A stretch of DNA of 64,000 nucleotides from NCBI GenBank assembly GCA_010279815.1, contig QEOQ01000460.1, forward strand, positions 720,205 through 784,204, given 5' to 3'. The first letter of the stretch is position 1, and the number at the start of each line of letters is the position of its first letter. The position numbers were made by a program, and so were the translations under genes. Source of the stretch: Brachionus plicatilis. Taxonomy: Eukaryota > Rotifera > Eurotatoria > Ploima > Brachionidae. The notes below the pieces were generated by a model. The model made no database searches and had not been told where the DNA came from. It saw only the letters and a list, made by a program, of their open reading frames with translations. Below are positions 33,539 to 44,600 of the stretch, one piece after another.

Positions 33539-36500
33539 ATGTTCAAAATAATCATTCTCATTCTTATTTATTTGGTATTAACCGTGCAATCCGAGTCTGA
33601 TTTTCGAGAAGATATCATTAATCTTGATAAAGAACAAAAGCTAGTTGACAAACTTTTAAAAAAGTACGACAAAAAGTCAAGGCCCTCGGGCACTTTGAGT
33701 GTCAAATTTGCCCTAAATCTAAACCAAATAATAAATTTAATCGAAAAAGATCAAATAATGATTCTAAATGCGTTCATTGATCACGAATGGACTGACAAAC
33801 GTCTCACATGGAGTAAAAAATTGAAAAAAATTTTCATTTTATTTTCTATTTATTTTTTTAAGATCCTTTGGACTTTGGAAATATCTCTATTATTCGATTA
33901 TATGGTGACCAAATATGGACGTAATTTTTTTTTCACATGAAAATTCTAATAATAAATAAAATTCCTAGACCAGATACCTTTGTTTATTCGACAGCTGACC
34001 ATAGCGGTTTTTTGCTGCCTCAAACCGGAGCATATTTTGTTATCAACTATCAAGGTGCGAACATTTTTTAATAGTAAAATCAGACATAAAAAGAAAACAT
34101 ACTGAAAACCATACAAGAGCTCTTTTTCTGGGAATCTTAAACAAAAATTTCTCAAATCTAGAAATATCAAACAGAACTGGGGTAATGTCAAAAAAATTTA
34201 TCTATTATTTAAATTTATAAAATTTTATTTCCAAAATCTTAAAAAAAACTCTTTGTGTTCAAAAGAGTTTTTTTTAACTCATTGTTCAAGTCCCAAAAAA
34301 AAGTCCAAATTTAGAAAAAAAAAAATTTAAGTCTTAGCTCGAACTTTGAAAAAAAAAAGTCCGGACTTGGACTTGACTTAAGACTTATAACTTTTAAACA
34401 ACTTTGTTTGTGTTACTTACATCTTACATGCAAGTAACACAAACAGCTTACAGCTTACATGTCTTATGAAAAAAAAATTAAAAAAAAAATTGTAATTAAG
34501 GTAAATTTTTGTTTGATTTTCCCTGATTTGAGACTTCTTTGTTTGGATTTCCCAGAAAAATTAACGAATTTGTCTCTTTATGTACGAATTTCGGCGAATT
34601 TTTTTTCTATGTTTGACTTTACCCCCAAGCAGACTTGTGCGTAAGTGAAAAATTCATTCATTCTTTAGTCATTTTTAGTGAAGTCAATGACTTAAAAAAT
34701 ATTTTTTTTCAAAGTTAAGTCAATTGACTTGACCTAAGAAATTCGGGTCTAGCCCATAATATTATCAGGTGATAGCATAATATGTTATCATTTGGTACCA
34801 TACCGGTTATGTTAACATCCAGATAACTAAATTGTTATCAACGTTTTATGTTATCAAAGATGATAACAAAAATTAATCTATGATAATAAAAATTCAAGTA
34901 TATTTTTCATGTAAAATTTTTTTTTACTTTTACTTTTGATCTTTTTGTTAAAATAGTTATGGGAATTTTAAAAATATTTTACAGAAATTTTTTTTTTAAA
35001 TTGAATTCGTTAATTATGATTCAACAAAATTTAAAATCATGAATATACAATAACTGAAAAGATTTTATTTTTTTATTAAATCGTTACTTAATGATGATTT
35101 TGTAAGTTGGATTGTAAAGAGAATATTTTCAATACTGATGAGCAAAAAATGTATTTAGGCTTACTTTTAGCATGTATCGCACACATAAAATATAATTAAA
35201 ATTTATAATCTTATAATTTAGACTACGTTTCGTTTAAAAAGATTCAAATAAACTTTTTTGAAAAAGTCTTTTTTATATATTATTTGATAACAAAATTGTC
35301 AAGATGATAACATAATTTAGTAAATGATTACATCTATTTTAGTTATATTTTTAATATACTTTTTTTGATAAGATAAAACGTTGATAACAATTTAGTTATC
35401 TGGATGTTAACATAACCGGTATGGTACCAAATGATAACATATTATGCTATCACCTGATAATATTATGGACTAGACCCAGAAATTTTTGTAATTCAAATTC
35501 TTTTAGCACGATTTCTTCATCTAGGATTCAACATTTTCTGATTTTGTTCAAAAGAACAAAAGAACAGAACAAAATTATAAAAAATTAAATAACTTTTTTA
35601 CTAAAAGTTTAAAATTAGTTCTGTAAATGCAACATGTTGCAACATTCAAAGTTGAATCAACTGTCAAAGTCTGCCAATGATGTGCAAAATCTCTGCAAAA
35701 TGCACAGCGCCTGAACACATCAAAATCTAATTTCCGCTAAAATTGCCGAGTTTTGCAGACCTTGATAGCTGATGCAATTTTTAAAGTTGCACAATGTTGT
35801 AATCACGAAACTAATTTTAAACTTACAGAAAAAAAGTTTTTCAATTTTTTATTATTTGTTTCTGTTCTTTTTATCATTTTGTACTGAATTTCACAAAACC
35901 ACCTTTTATTCAATTAAGTTTAACTGAAGTCCAATTTAAAAGTATTTTTAAATTTAAAGGATGTGGGGCAATATTGGTTGAAGATATGAAATATGCCTCA
36001 GACATTTTTTTTAATGTATTCTTATAAATTTGAATGTGTAGATTAGCTCAATATAGTTTCTCTTATTAATGCTTTTTAATCAGTCATAGTTTTAGCACAT
36101 TTTAGCTGGGAATCTTTCCTTTTAGTTCTATAAAAGTGATATAGAAACTTTTTTCCATGGATAATATTTTTTTTGAACAAATTTCATTGAGCAATCCGAA
36201 AATTAAATTAATTTTTTGATAACTTTTATAGTTTTATCAAAATAAACTAAATTAAAAAAAATAAAGGGTGTTTGTCTTTAAGAGTCTCTGGAGTAAAATA
36301 TCCCCAAATCAAAAATTTTCAAAGATACTTTTTTTTACATATATTTTGTCTCTTGACAATATATTAAAAATTCTAAGACCGGAATCATTCGCATCATTCT
36401 TTTAGATAAGATCAAAATTTTAAAAACTTAATCAATATTTTTTTATTAAAAAAATTAAAAATTTTACAAAATTTTATTGAAATTTTTTTTTTTTTTACAA

Positions 36501-39500
36501 TGTAATTTTTAATTAAATGGTTTTTTTTTTAATATTTTTTTATCCATGAAATAGATTTTTTGAAATTACTTAATAAGGTATGTAAGACTTAAACCTAAAC
36601 ATTTAAATATTTTTACCCTTTTTTTTAATTCATAATAAATTTACTCTTTAGAATCGTAATTTTTTTAAACTGAATAGGAAAACAAGTCTTTTTTTTATCT
36701 GAGTTAGTCCTTAAAAAGTTTTTGAATAAAACTTATTTTCACTCTGTTCTTTTTTTTTAATTACAAAATGACTCTCTATAAATGTGCTCGATTCGATTTG
36801 GTAAAAATTCAAAAGCCTCTGTTATTGCTAATAGGAATAAAATTAGAATTTCTTCTCCTCTTAGACTAGTGTTGGCAATCGACCCCAATCGATTGACAAA
36901 TTTAATAAATCGATTAATTTTTTCTAGATAGCTATAATACTTCTAATTTATCTCGAAATTAAAATTTAGGAAGGCAAAAAATATTATTTTTTAATAAAAA
37001 AGGTTTTTAATTGATTTAAAATTATAGATTTTAAGCAAAATAAAAAAAATTTTAATAAAATATAAAAAAATATTTTACAAATAATATTTTTTGTTTTTCT
37101 AAATTTTAATTTCGAGATAAATTAGAAGTATCATAGCCATCTAGAAAAAATTATTCGATTTAATAGTCGACTAAAAAAAATTAATCGATTTAAAGTTAGT
37201 CGATTATTGAATCGATTATTGATAATCGATTGCCAACACTATCTTAGACCTTGTGATTTACGCACAAGTCTGCCCTCAACCATATTTTTAAAAATAAAAC
37301 TTAAAAATTAATTCGCCAAATCAAAATATCAGTAAAGTAAGCTTTTTTGGTCACTCAAGGAGTTATATTTTGGCCGAATCCATTGACGCACATGCGAGTC
37401 AGATGCCGAATGGGAATTTTATGGGTAAAAAAATTTATTTCGAAAATTTTGTTTGAAATTTTTATAAGTTTCCGTTTGATGAACAACTTTGTGTTATTGC
37501 ATTCGGGAGTTGGAGCTATACTTCCAGTTATTTGAATTACACTTTGATGAACGAAAATCCGGTGATCGAAAATTATACGGAACATAACGAATGGTCATTG
37601 ATTGAATATAAACCTTTTAGATATGAAATCAAATTTTCGAACTGGATCGAAGATGACACATTTACAGAGATAAGATACAAAATATTGATACGACGAAAGC
37701 CATTATTTGTCATACAGAATTGTGTTTTTCCAGCAATGATGCTCTGTTTGTTGACGCTGGTTTCTTTTTTTATTCCTTTTGCTCAAGCAATGCAGATCGG
37801 AATCAGCATCATGCTCTCATTTTCAGTCTTTAAACTGCGACTGAGCGACGATGTGCCAGTTCAGTCTGACTCAATACCGCTTATCAACATTTACTTTACT
37901 TTATGCATGACTTTTTCGTTAACTGCCATGGTATGGTTCTCAATAGTTAATTTGTTAAAAGAGCGCAAAAAAGTTCCACATTTCTGCAAGATGCTTGTTC
38001 TCAAATACCTTTGTTATGTAATGTGCATTAAATTAGATGAAAAAAAGAGCCAAACTTTGGATCAGGAAAAACTGAGCATGCAAATAAAAAAAGGTGCAGT
38101 TTTTTTATCGGGAAATTCAAAAGATAAATATCAAAAAACCACTGACAAAAAAACAAAAATGAAGCATAAAAGTATTTTAAAGACTAAATTTATTCTTTTT
38201 TGGCTAATTTTTAATTTTCGAATTTAGACAGTGAAAACGAATATGGATTTGGATATTACAGCAAAAGTTCAAATCAAGATATTGATAATGAAAATTTGAA
38301 TTTTTCTCACATGCCTAAAGTTATTTGGTTGCCGCAAAAAAATCAAATTATCTCAGGTAAATCAAATAGTTTGCCTTTCGTTTCACAAATAGATATTAAA
38401 AAACAGAGTAGTTTAAAAGTCATTCGTCTTAAGTCAAATCCAAGTCCGGACCTTTTTTTTTTAAATGTCTGAGCTAAGACTTTAATTTTTTTTGGCACTT
38501 TTAAACAACTCTTTTAAAAAATATTAGTCAATGCTAATGTTCGAGTTTTATCTCTCTAAGTTGCATGATATTTTTTCTTTTTTGATAAAAAAATTAATTT
38601 AAAAACGAACCCCTATATAACCAAATCCTCTATATTACGAATAAAAATCCAGGAACTAATTTTTTATAAAGGAAAAAGATTGCTTATTTTCTTTGGCAAA
38701 ACGAACCTCTTTATAAGGAAATCCCCATAAAACGAACTTATAAAAAATAATCGAGAGATACTTTTCTTAAGGAAAAAAATCTTTATATAAGGAATTAAAA
38801 AAATTACATCCGTTTATTGACACCGTGATAATAAAAAGATAGTAAATAAATATTTGGCAATTGCTTGATAAAGATAAAAATTTTAATTGATAAAATAAAA
38901 ATTAAAAGCAATTCTGCAACAGAAAATGTAATGATCGCGCAGGTCGCCAATTTGCGGTCGACGTTTTGGCCCTTTTTTTATAAGCTATAAAATGGTGTAT
39001 TCATTTGTTTTTAAAAAAATATGTTTAGACAATTAAAATTGACCGGAGACGAAGATTTTTGAAGTTTTTCACTATTTTTGTATCTCGTCCTTGGTTTAAC
39101 CCCTAATTTAACCCCAATTCAAATTTTTTTTCGCAGAATCCGGATAGAATTCTGAACAAATTATTGAGCTAATTTTTGTTAATTTTTGACCTTTAAGCCC
39201 ATAAATTTTGACCAAAAAGTGTAAGTATTTATTATGTTTTGAATCATATATTTTTACTTTAATAAATTAGTGAACATTAAAAATTTCAATTTTTTTTAAT
39301 AAAAATTTAAACTTGTTGGTCAAAATTTATGGGCTTAAAAGTCAAAAATTAACAAAAATTAGCTCAATAATTTGTTCAGAATTCTATCCGGATTCTGCGA
39401 AAAAAAATTTGAATTAGGGGTTAAACCAAGAACGAGATACAAAAATAGTGAAAAACTTCAAAAATCTTCGTCTCCGGTCGATTTGGTCAATAATGGTCAA

Positions 39501-41636
39501 AATTTATCTTTTTAAAAACAAATGAATATATCATTTTGTAGCTCATAAAAAGAGCTTTAAGAATCTGTACAATAATAATTGAACATGTTTACAAAATCAT
39601 TATATTTTTAGAACTAAAAGGATACAACTAATAATTTTGGAGCTAATCTTTGAGTTAGGGGTAGCCATAAAAATTATTTTTCTTAACCCCGCTAAAAAAT
39701 TGGCTTTCCAAAGTTTTCATATATTCAGAAAAGAATTTGTTGTCGAAAACGTCAAATTCAGAAAGTGTTGTAGTTTTGATCTGCGGGATCCTTATCTCTC
39801 TTGAAGTAAGGATAGAGATTATAAAAAAAACATTCTGAACAAATAACAAGTCCTTTCAAAGCTGGTCAAAGAATACAACGTAAATGCTCCTACGATTTCT
39901 ACTATTTTGTCTTCGAAAGCAAAAATTTTATAACATTACGAAAAGAACTTAGCCGATCCAGAAAAAAACAATCGATACAATAAATGAACCGAAAAAATTT
40001 TATGAAAATAATATAGATGATAATTCTGGTGTAATCAATTTAGTATTTAATATTGAAAATTTAATAATTGAAAGTGGCTTTTCCAAAGAACCATCTATTA
40101 CCGATTTTTTTCAAAATATTTAACTTTTTGTTTTTTTTTCGCATTTTATTTTAATTTAGTTTAAATCTTTTTGTATCCCTATCGTTTTATATGGGAATTT
40201 CGATAATTTATCAAGAAAATGAAAGTTGGTAAATTTATGTCAAATTACGCTTTTTTACATATTTTAGGTAAGTTTACAAAATCGACTATTTTTATTGAAC
40301 GCAGCAAAAACCAGTATCGAAAAGAACCTATTTTCAACTAATAGAAAAAAATTTATTAGATTTTTTATCATTTTGTTCTGTTCTTTTGTAATCAATTTCA
40401 CAAAATAGATTTTTATGGTTTAATTGCCAATAGATGACAGAATCAAAATAATTTTTTGTCAATAAAGATCTGAAAAAGAATCTGAAAGATAATAATAATA
40501 ATCAATAAAAGCTACGGCAAGCATGCTTGCCGAGAAGTCATACAAGGAAAACTTCTATGGTAGTTAAATGCACATAGATCAAGGGACATGGGACAAGATA
40601 AATTTATTTTATGTTCGTTTTTTTACCAAAAAAAGCTTGTTGTCAAAAAACAGGCCAAAAATTGTTAAGAAGTTTTCAGTTTTTTATGATTCAAAAAAAA
40701 ACTCTAATTATTTTGAATTTAGATAATCTTTTTTATTCTCTTAAAATTTAAATCTTGAATAATTAGAATTGTATTTTTTTGCAGCAAATTTAAGAAATAA
40801 AAAGCTATTTTCGAATCAAAATAAAAAAAATATTTTTCTTAGAAATGTTTTGTTAATTTGTCCGTTTATAAAATTTTTTTTCGATAACTTTTCAGTATTA
40901 ATCTTAAACGGTTAGTATATATCAATAAATGTTAAAATTTAAGCATCGCATTTTCATTTCTTTTAGTTATTGATTATTTTATCTTGTTTAATAATAAGCT
41001 AAGTTAGCTTATTATTTTTCTTCTTCATTCAGAAGAGTATGAAAAGCTTTAAGTCGATAAAAGTTTGCTAATAAATTAATAAAGATTTTCGAATAAACAG
41101 GAATCGTTTTTTTGGAAATGTTTTTAGCTAAATTTAAAATTAAAAATTTTTCTAATTTTTAACAAGATAAGCATAGAATGAAAGACAATAATTGGGAAAT
41201 GCTTATATCAAAAAATGCGAGGCATCATTTTAATATGAATAGTTTTAACACCAGTACGGCCCAAAGTACGCCTTTAACAAATTTCAACGATCGCAATACG
41301 TGCCTTGATTCATCAAGATCATCATCTGCTAATAGTAAAAGTACCCAATTAAAAAACATATTTGATGGATCAATTTTGATCAATAATGAATTTATTCCAT
41401 CAAAAGCCAAACATCACTCAAGATCCAGAACACTTCATCAAACCAGTTTAATTTTGAATGAACCAAATAATTGTAGAAACAAAAACCTGAAAGAGCAACT
41501 ATCAGAACAACAAATTATAAAAATATTGAACAATTTTGTATTTTTACTTTTTTTAATTTTCATAGTTGCTTTGCATTTAATAAGCTTAATAATTTTACCA
41601 TATTTTATAAAAACGCCCTTGTCTATTGACGATTAA
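33539..41636 (+). CDS. Cys-loop ligand-gated ion channel subunit (nicotinic-type, non-alpha), 7 exons
   Basis: Exons 33539-33812, 33863-33920, 33969-34054, 37360-37424, 37469-38171, 38228-38356 and 41167-41636 join in phase to 1785 nt, 594 residues. The signal peptide is residues 1-18. The ligand-binding domain shows EWTDKRLTW at the exon 1 end, GDQIWTPDTFVYSTA across exons 2-3, and the cys-loop C155-x13-C169 with FPFDEQ inside. Helices follow at M1 240-265, M2 about 268-290, M3 about 302-324 and M4 about 562-585, with a long M3-M4 loop. Loop C has no adjacent cysteine pair, so this is not an alpha-type agonist-binding subunit. At the inner mouth of M2 the usual acidic -1' residue of cation channels appears as Q267 (PFAQAMQIGIS). 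It would form pentameric channels, probably with partners. Introns 3 (3.3 kb) and 6 (2.8 kb) are packed with repeats. AATAAA lies near 41670. Confidence 0.93.
34264..34404. repeat. AAGTC-rich dispersed repeat, copy 1
   Basis: An intron 3 segment made of repeated AAGTC/GACTT words (for example aagtccggacttggacttga) ending in acttttaaacaact. The same mixture recurs at 38425-38520 and at 59166-59230, and a further AAGTC-rich piece lies at 34675-34735. A 13-bp hairpin (gtttgtgttactt / aagtaacacaaac) follows at about 34406-34443. Confidence 0.65.
34744..35477. mobile_element. Fold-back element, about 734 bp, in channel intron 3
   Basis: Terminal inverted repeats of about 110 bp begin [CT]GGGTCTAG[CT]CCATAATA and include ccggttatgttaacatcc on the left and its reverse complement on the right (left arm about 34744-34855, right arm about 35365-35477). 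A 7-bp direct repeat AGAAATT (34737-34743 and 35478-35484) flanks it and is the likely target duplication. The AT-rich middle encodes nothing, so it is a non-autonomous DNA element. Confidence 0.85.
35556..35875. mobile_element. Smaller fold-back element in channel intron 3
   Basis: Left arm (about 35556-35645, with aagaacagaacaaaa and gtttaaaattagtt) and right arm (about 35788-35875, reverse complement with substitutions) are about 85 bp and diverged. The middle holds tgcaaaa-type words. A solo piece of one arm (ttttgttctgttcttttg) recurs at about 40330-40400 in intron 6. Target duplication not determined. Confidence 0.65.
36867..37241. mobile_element. hAT-like MITE, 375 bp, in channel intron 3
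   Basis: Perfect terminal inverted repeat TAGTGTTGGCAATCGA...TCGATTGCCAACACTA, with a longer imperfect inverted repeat inside (ttctagatagctataatac, taatttatctcgaaattaaa). It is flanked by a perfect 8-bp direct repeat TCTTAGAC (36859-36866 and 37242-37249). An 8-bp duplication and a TAGTGTTGG-type end are hallmarks of hAT-superfamily elements. No coding capacity. It ends about 120 bp before exon 4. Confidence 0.93.
38425..38520. repeat. AAGTC-rich dispersed repeat, copy 2
   Basis: Located in channel intron 6, it contains aagtcaaatccaagtccgga and ends with cacttttaaacaactcttt, matching copies at 34264 and 59166. Confidence 0.6.
38970..39556. mobile_element. Fold-back element with about 250-bp arms in channel intron 6
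   Basis: Left arm about 38970-39222, right arm about 39305-39556, almost perfect reverse complements over the inner 200 bp (shared gaccggagacgaagattttt, gaatccggatagaattctga, gcccataaattttgacca). The spacer is short (about 80 bp). The left arm has a short internal duplication (taaccccta / taacccca). No ORF. High arm identity suggests a recent origin or arm-to-arm conversion. Confidence 0.85.
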
Positions 41637-44600
41637 TTCACTTTTTAATTTGTCATGTGTTTGATTATATAATAAATTTTTTTCATTTATTCTATTTAAT
41701 TTATTTAATGCGAGATTAAATTTACTGAAAAAAAATTAAAATATTAACATTGTATGAATTATTGTATTTGCCTAAAGACTAAAAATTCTTTTTAAAAATA
41801 AAATATAAAAGCTTTTTATTATTTGTTCATAATACTTTATAAGATCTTAAGTTTCGTCTATTCTTTTTATTCCTACTTAAAACAAACATTTTCATTTGAA
41901 TCTTCTTAAAAAAGAACAGCTTTTTGACAAAACTCTATAAAATTATTTTAAAATTTGACAGTTATGAAATTTTTTGCATTGGATAATTATCAAAACTGAT
42001 ATTGATCCGCAAATACGAAACTATTATGGTTTTAATAAATATTTTTTTTAATTAATAAATAATCTAATTTATCTAAAAATGTTTATATTTTTAATCGATT
42101 TTTAATTTCCTAGATTAGAAGAAGAATTTTTTATAATTTATAATTATTTTCCCAAAAAGCAATTCTAAACTTTCGATTTTCTAAATGTAAAAATAACTAA
42201 ATATAATTATCATTGTTATAAGAAACTGCAAAATACGAATGCTTTTTCTGAAAACACTTGCAAAAGGCTCCAAAAAAAGACTCAGTTAATTAAAAAAGTG
42301 TCAGTCTTTGAGATTTTTTTTCAAAATTAATTAAATTTTTTTTTCTATTATATCAAAAATAATTTTAGAAACAAAACCAGTTCCTAAAATAAAATCTAAG
42401 AATTAAAAGTTAATAAATTAACTTTAAAGCTACTTGCGAAGGAAGTACACTGTTTTTTTTTTGTTTAGAATAAAATCAGATACATTTCTCATAAAATTTT
42501 TATTAATTTCAATGATGTTTACTAACTAAGTTTTTTTAATTCTAAACTTGATTCTATATAAAAAAAATTAGCAAGAAATTTCTTTTTTATATCAAGTATT
42601 TTTTTTGGAATAAAGTGTTTCCAAAATGATTGTAATATTTATTATATGTATTTTTAAGTCAATCATTGCAGACACTTAAAAATTTTAAATAATAATGTCC
42701 TTAGAATCCTTATTAAAAAGTTAACCACATCAAAAAATATTCATTCTGTTCAGTTGAGTGAAAGAAAGTTTAATTTAAAAATACATGACTTTTGTCAAAT
42801 TATATTTTTTATTGTTACAATATTTAAAAGAAATTTAGGTTTGTTATCTTTAATTTTTCCTGTAAACATTTATTTTACGGATTTTTTTAAAGAATTTTTA
42901 AAAGGCTATGTGTCTAGTTTTGTGTGTTAAGATTAAATATAATTAACAAATAAGAAAAAAACAAGTTTGAAAATACCATGATGAAAAATTAAAAAGAAAT
43001 TAAATGCTAGAGCATTTTCACTAATAGTTATGTCCTTGTCAAAAATTTTTTTTGGTTAAAAATATATTTTAATAAATTAAAATGATAATTTTTGGATTCA
43101 CGATCTTCGATCTAAAGTACAGGAAATGTTGAGAAGATGACATCTGTTTTGTATGATTTGTTTGCATTGACCATTTCTTTTTCCAATAACTTCATGAACA
43201 GGTAATTAACTATGATTTCAATCATTGAGACTGGTTTTGGGAAAATAATTTTCATGGACTAAAGTGATGATACAGTGGATAAATAAACAGCTCAGACAAC
43301 TTTCATCAGACGGTTTAATTCTTGTCAGGTCATACAAATGTAAAATTAGACAAAAATTGTGAATTTGAGCATGTGTCTCTACTTTACATCTGATTTGAAT
43401 ATATCGATAAATTTTTACTCTGGGTGGTCAAAGCATTCATAAAAAAATGGAGCCTGGCTTAAGAGCATTGGTTATCTTTTAATGGAAACGGACTGGCGAA
43501 TCAAGGGGTAGACTAAGTAGGTTACAAAAAAACTCGGTAACTATGAGCAAGGCTTCCAAAGAGTTAGAATTGTAACAGAAAAAGTATACTTTTACTATTA
43601 TTTCTATAATTTTCGTTGAAATTATTAATTCGATATTATACTAAAAAATTAGTATTTAAGAAAATGTGGATGTATTTCTACATGAGTTTTATTTAGTTAC
43701 CGAAAGGCTATTTAAAGTGTGAATTAGAGTCTTATAAATGATAGTTTTGGGTCTTAGGGCAAAATTTGAAAATAGTCACAAAAAAAATAAGGTACTATTG
43801 AAGATATTAATTTAATTTTTTTTAATTTTATTTGGTATTTTTAAATTCAAACAATTCCAAAAATAAAAAAAGCTTTTATAATTCTCGTGAAATCATGATT
43901 TAGTTTTACTCTATTAGGACAATTATTAAATATTGAAAAGCATTTCAATTAGACTAAAAGAAAATTTTCAATAGATTTATTTTTGCCAAATCTTTGTTTT
44001 CGATTTGTTTTTATTTATCATTCGATTTAAAAAAAAACTTTAGTGTAATGCAACATTATCATGCGATTTTATTTTCAAATATTTAAATGTTTCTCTTATT
44101 CTAAAATTTTTTAAGACTTTTCTGTAACGCATTATTAACTAAAATTACTTAGTTAATAAGAATTTAAAAACTGGCATAATTAAACAAATGAAACTTCAAC
44201 CAAAAATATTTTTTTTCATAAAATAATAATTTAACATTTTATTTATTCCAATTTTAGAATATAAAAAATCAATTTAATTTAATTTTAAATCCAAAAAAAA
44301 TACACATAAACATAAAAGTTGGTCTGAAATAAAATAAATAAAGAGAAAAAATAGAAGGAAATTTTTTGAATAAATTTTAATTAATGGTTAATGCATTGGT
44401 TGTTTTTATCTATCTATTTAAATGGATTAAAACCACTTCAACTAATCGATCTTAATTCATTAAACATTTTCCCCAAATTTGAATTAATTATTTAGAGATG
44501 TATGATACTAAATTTAAACAATTTCTTTTTATTTAAACATTTTTGATTTCCAAGGATTAATTAAAAATGTAAAACAAAGCATTTTCAGTTTCGACAGCAT

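Noticed and set aside
33946..34191. 81-codon minus-strand ORF in the channel gene
   Set aside because: Antisense shadow of channel exon 3 and the start of intron 3.
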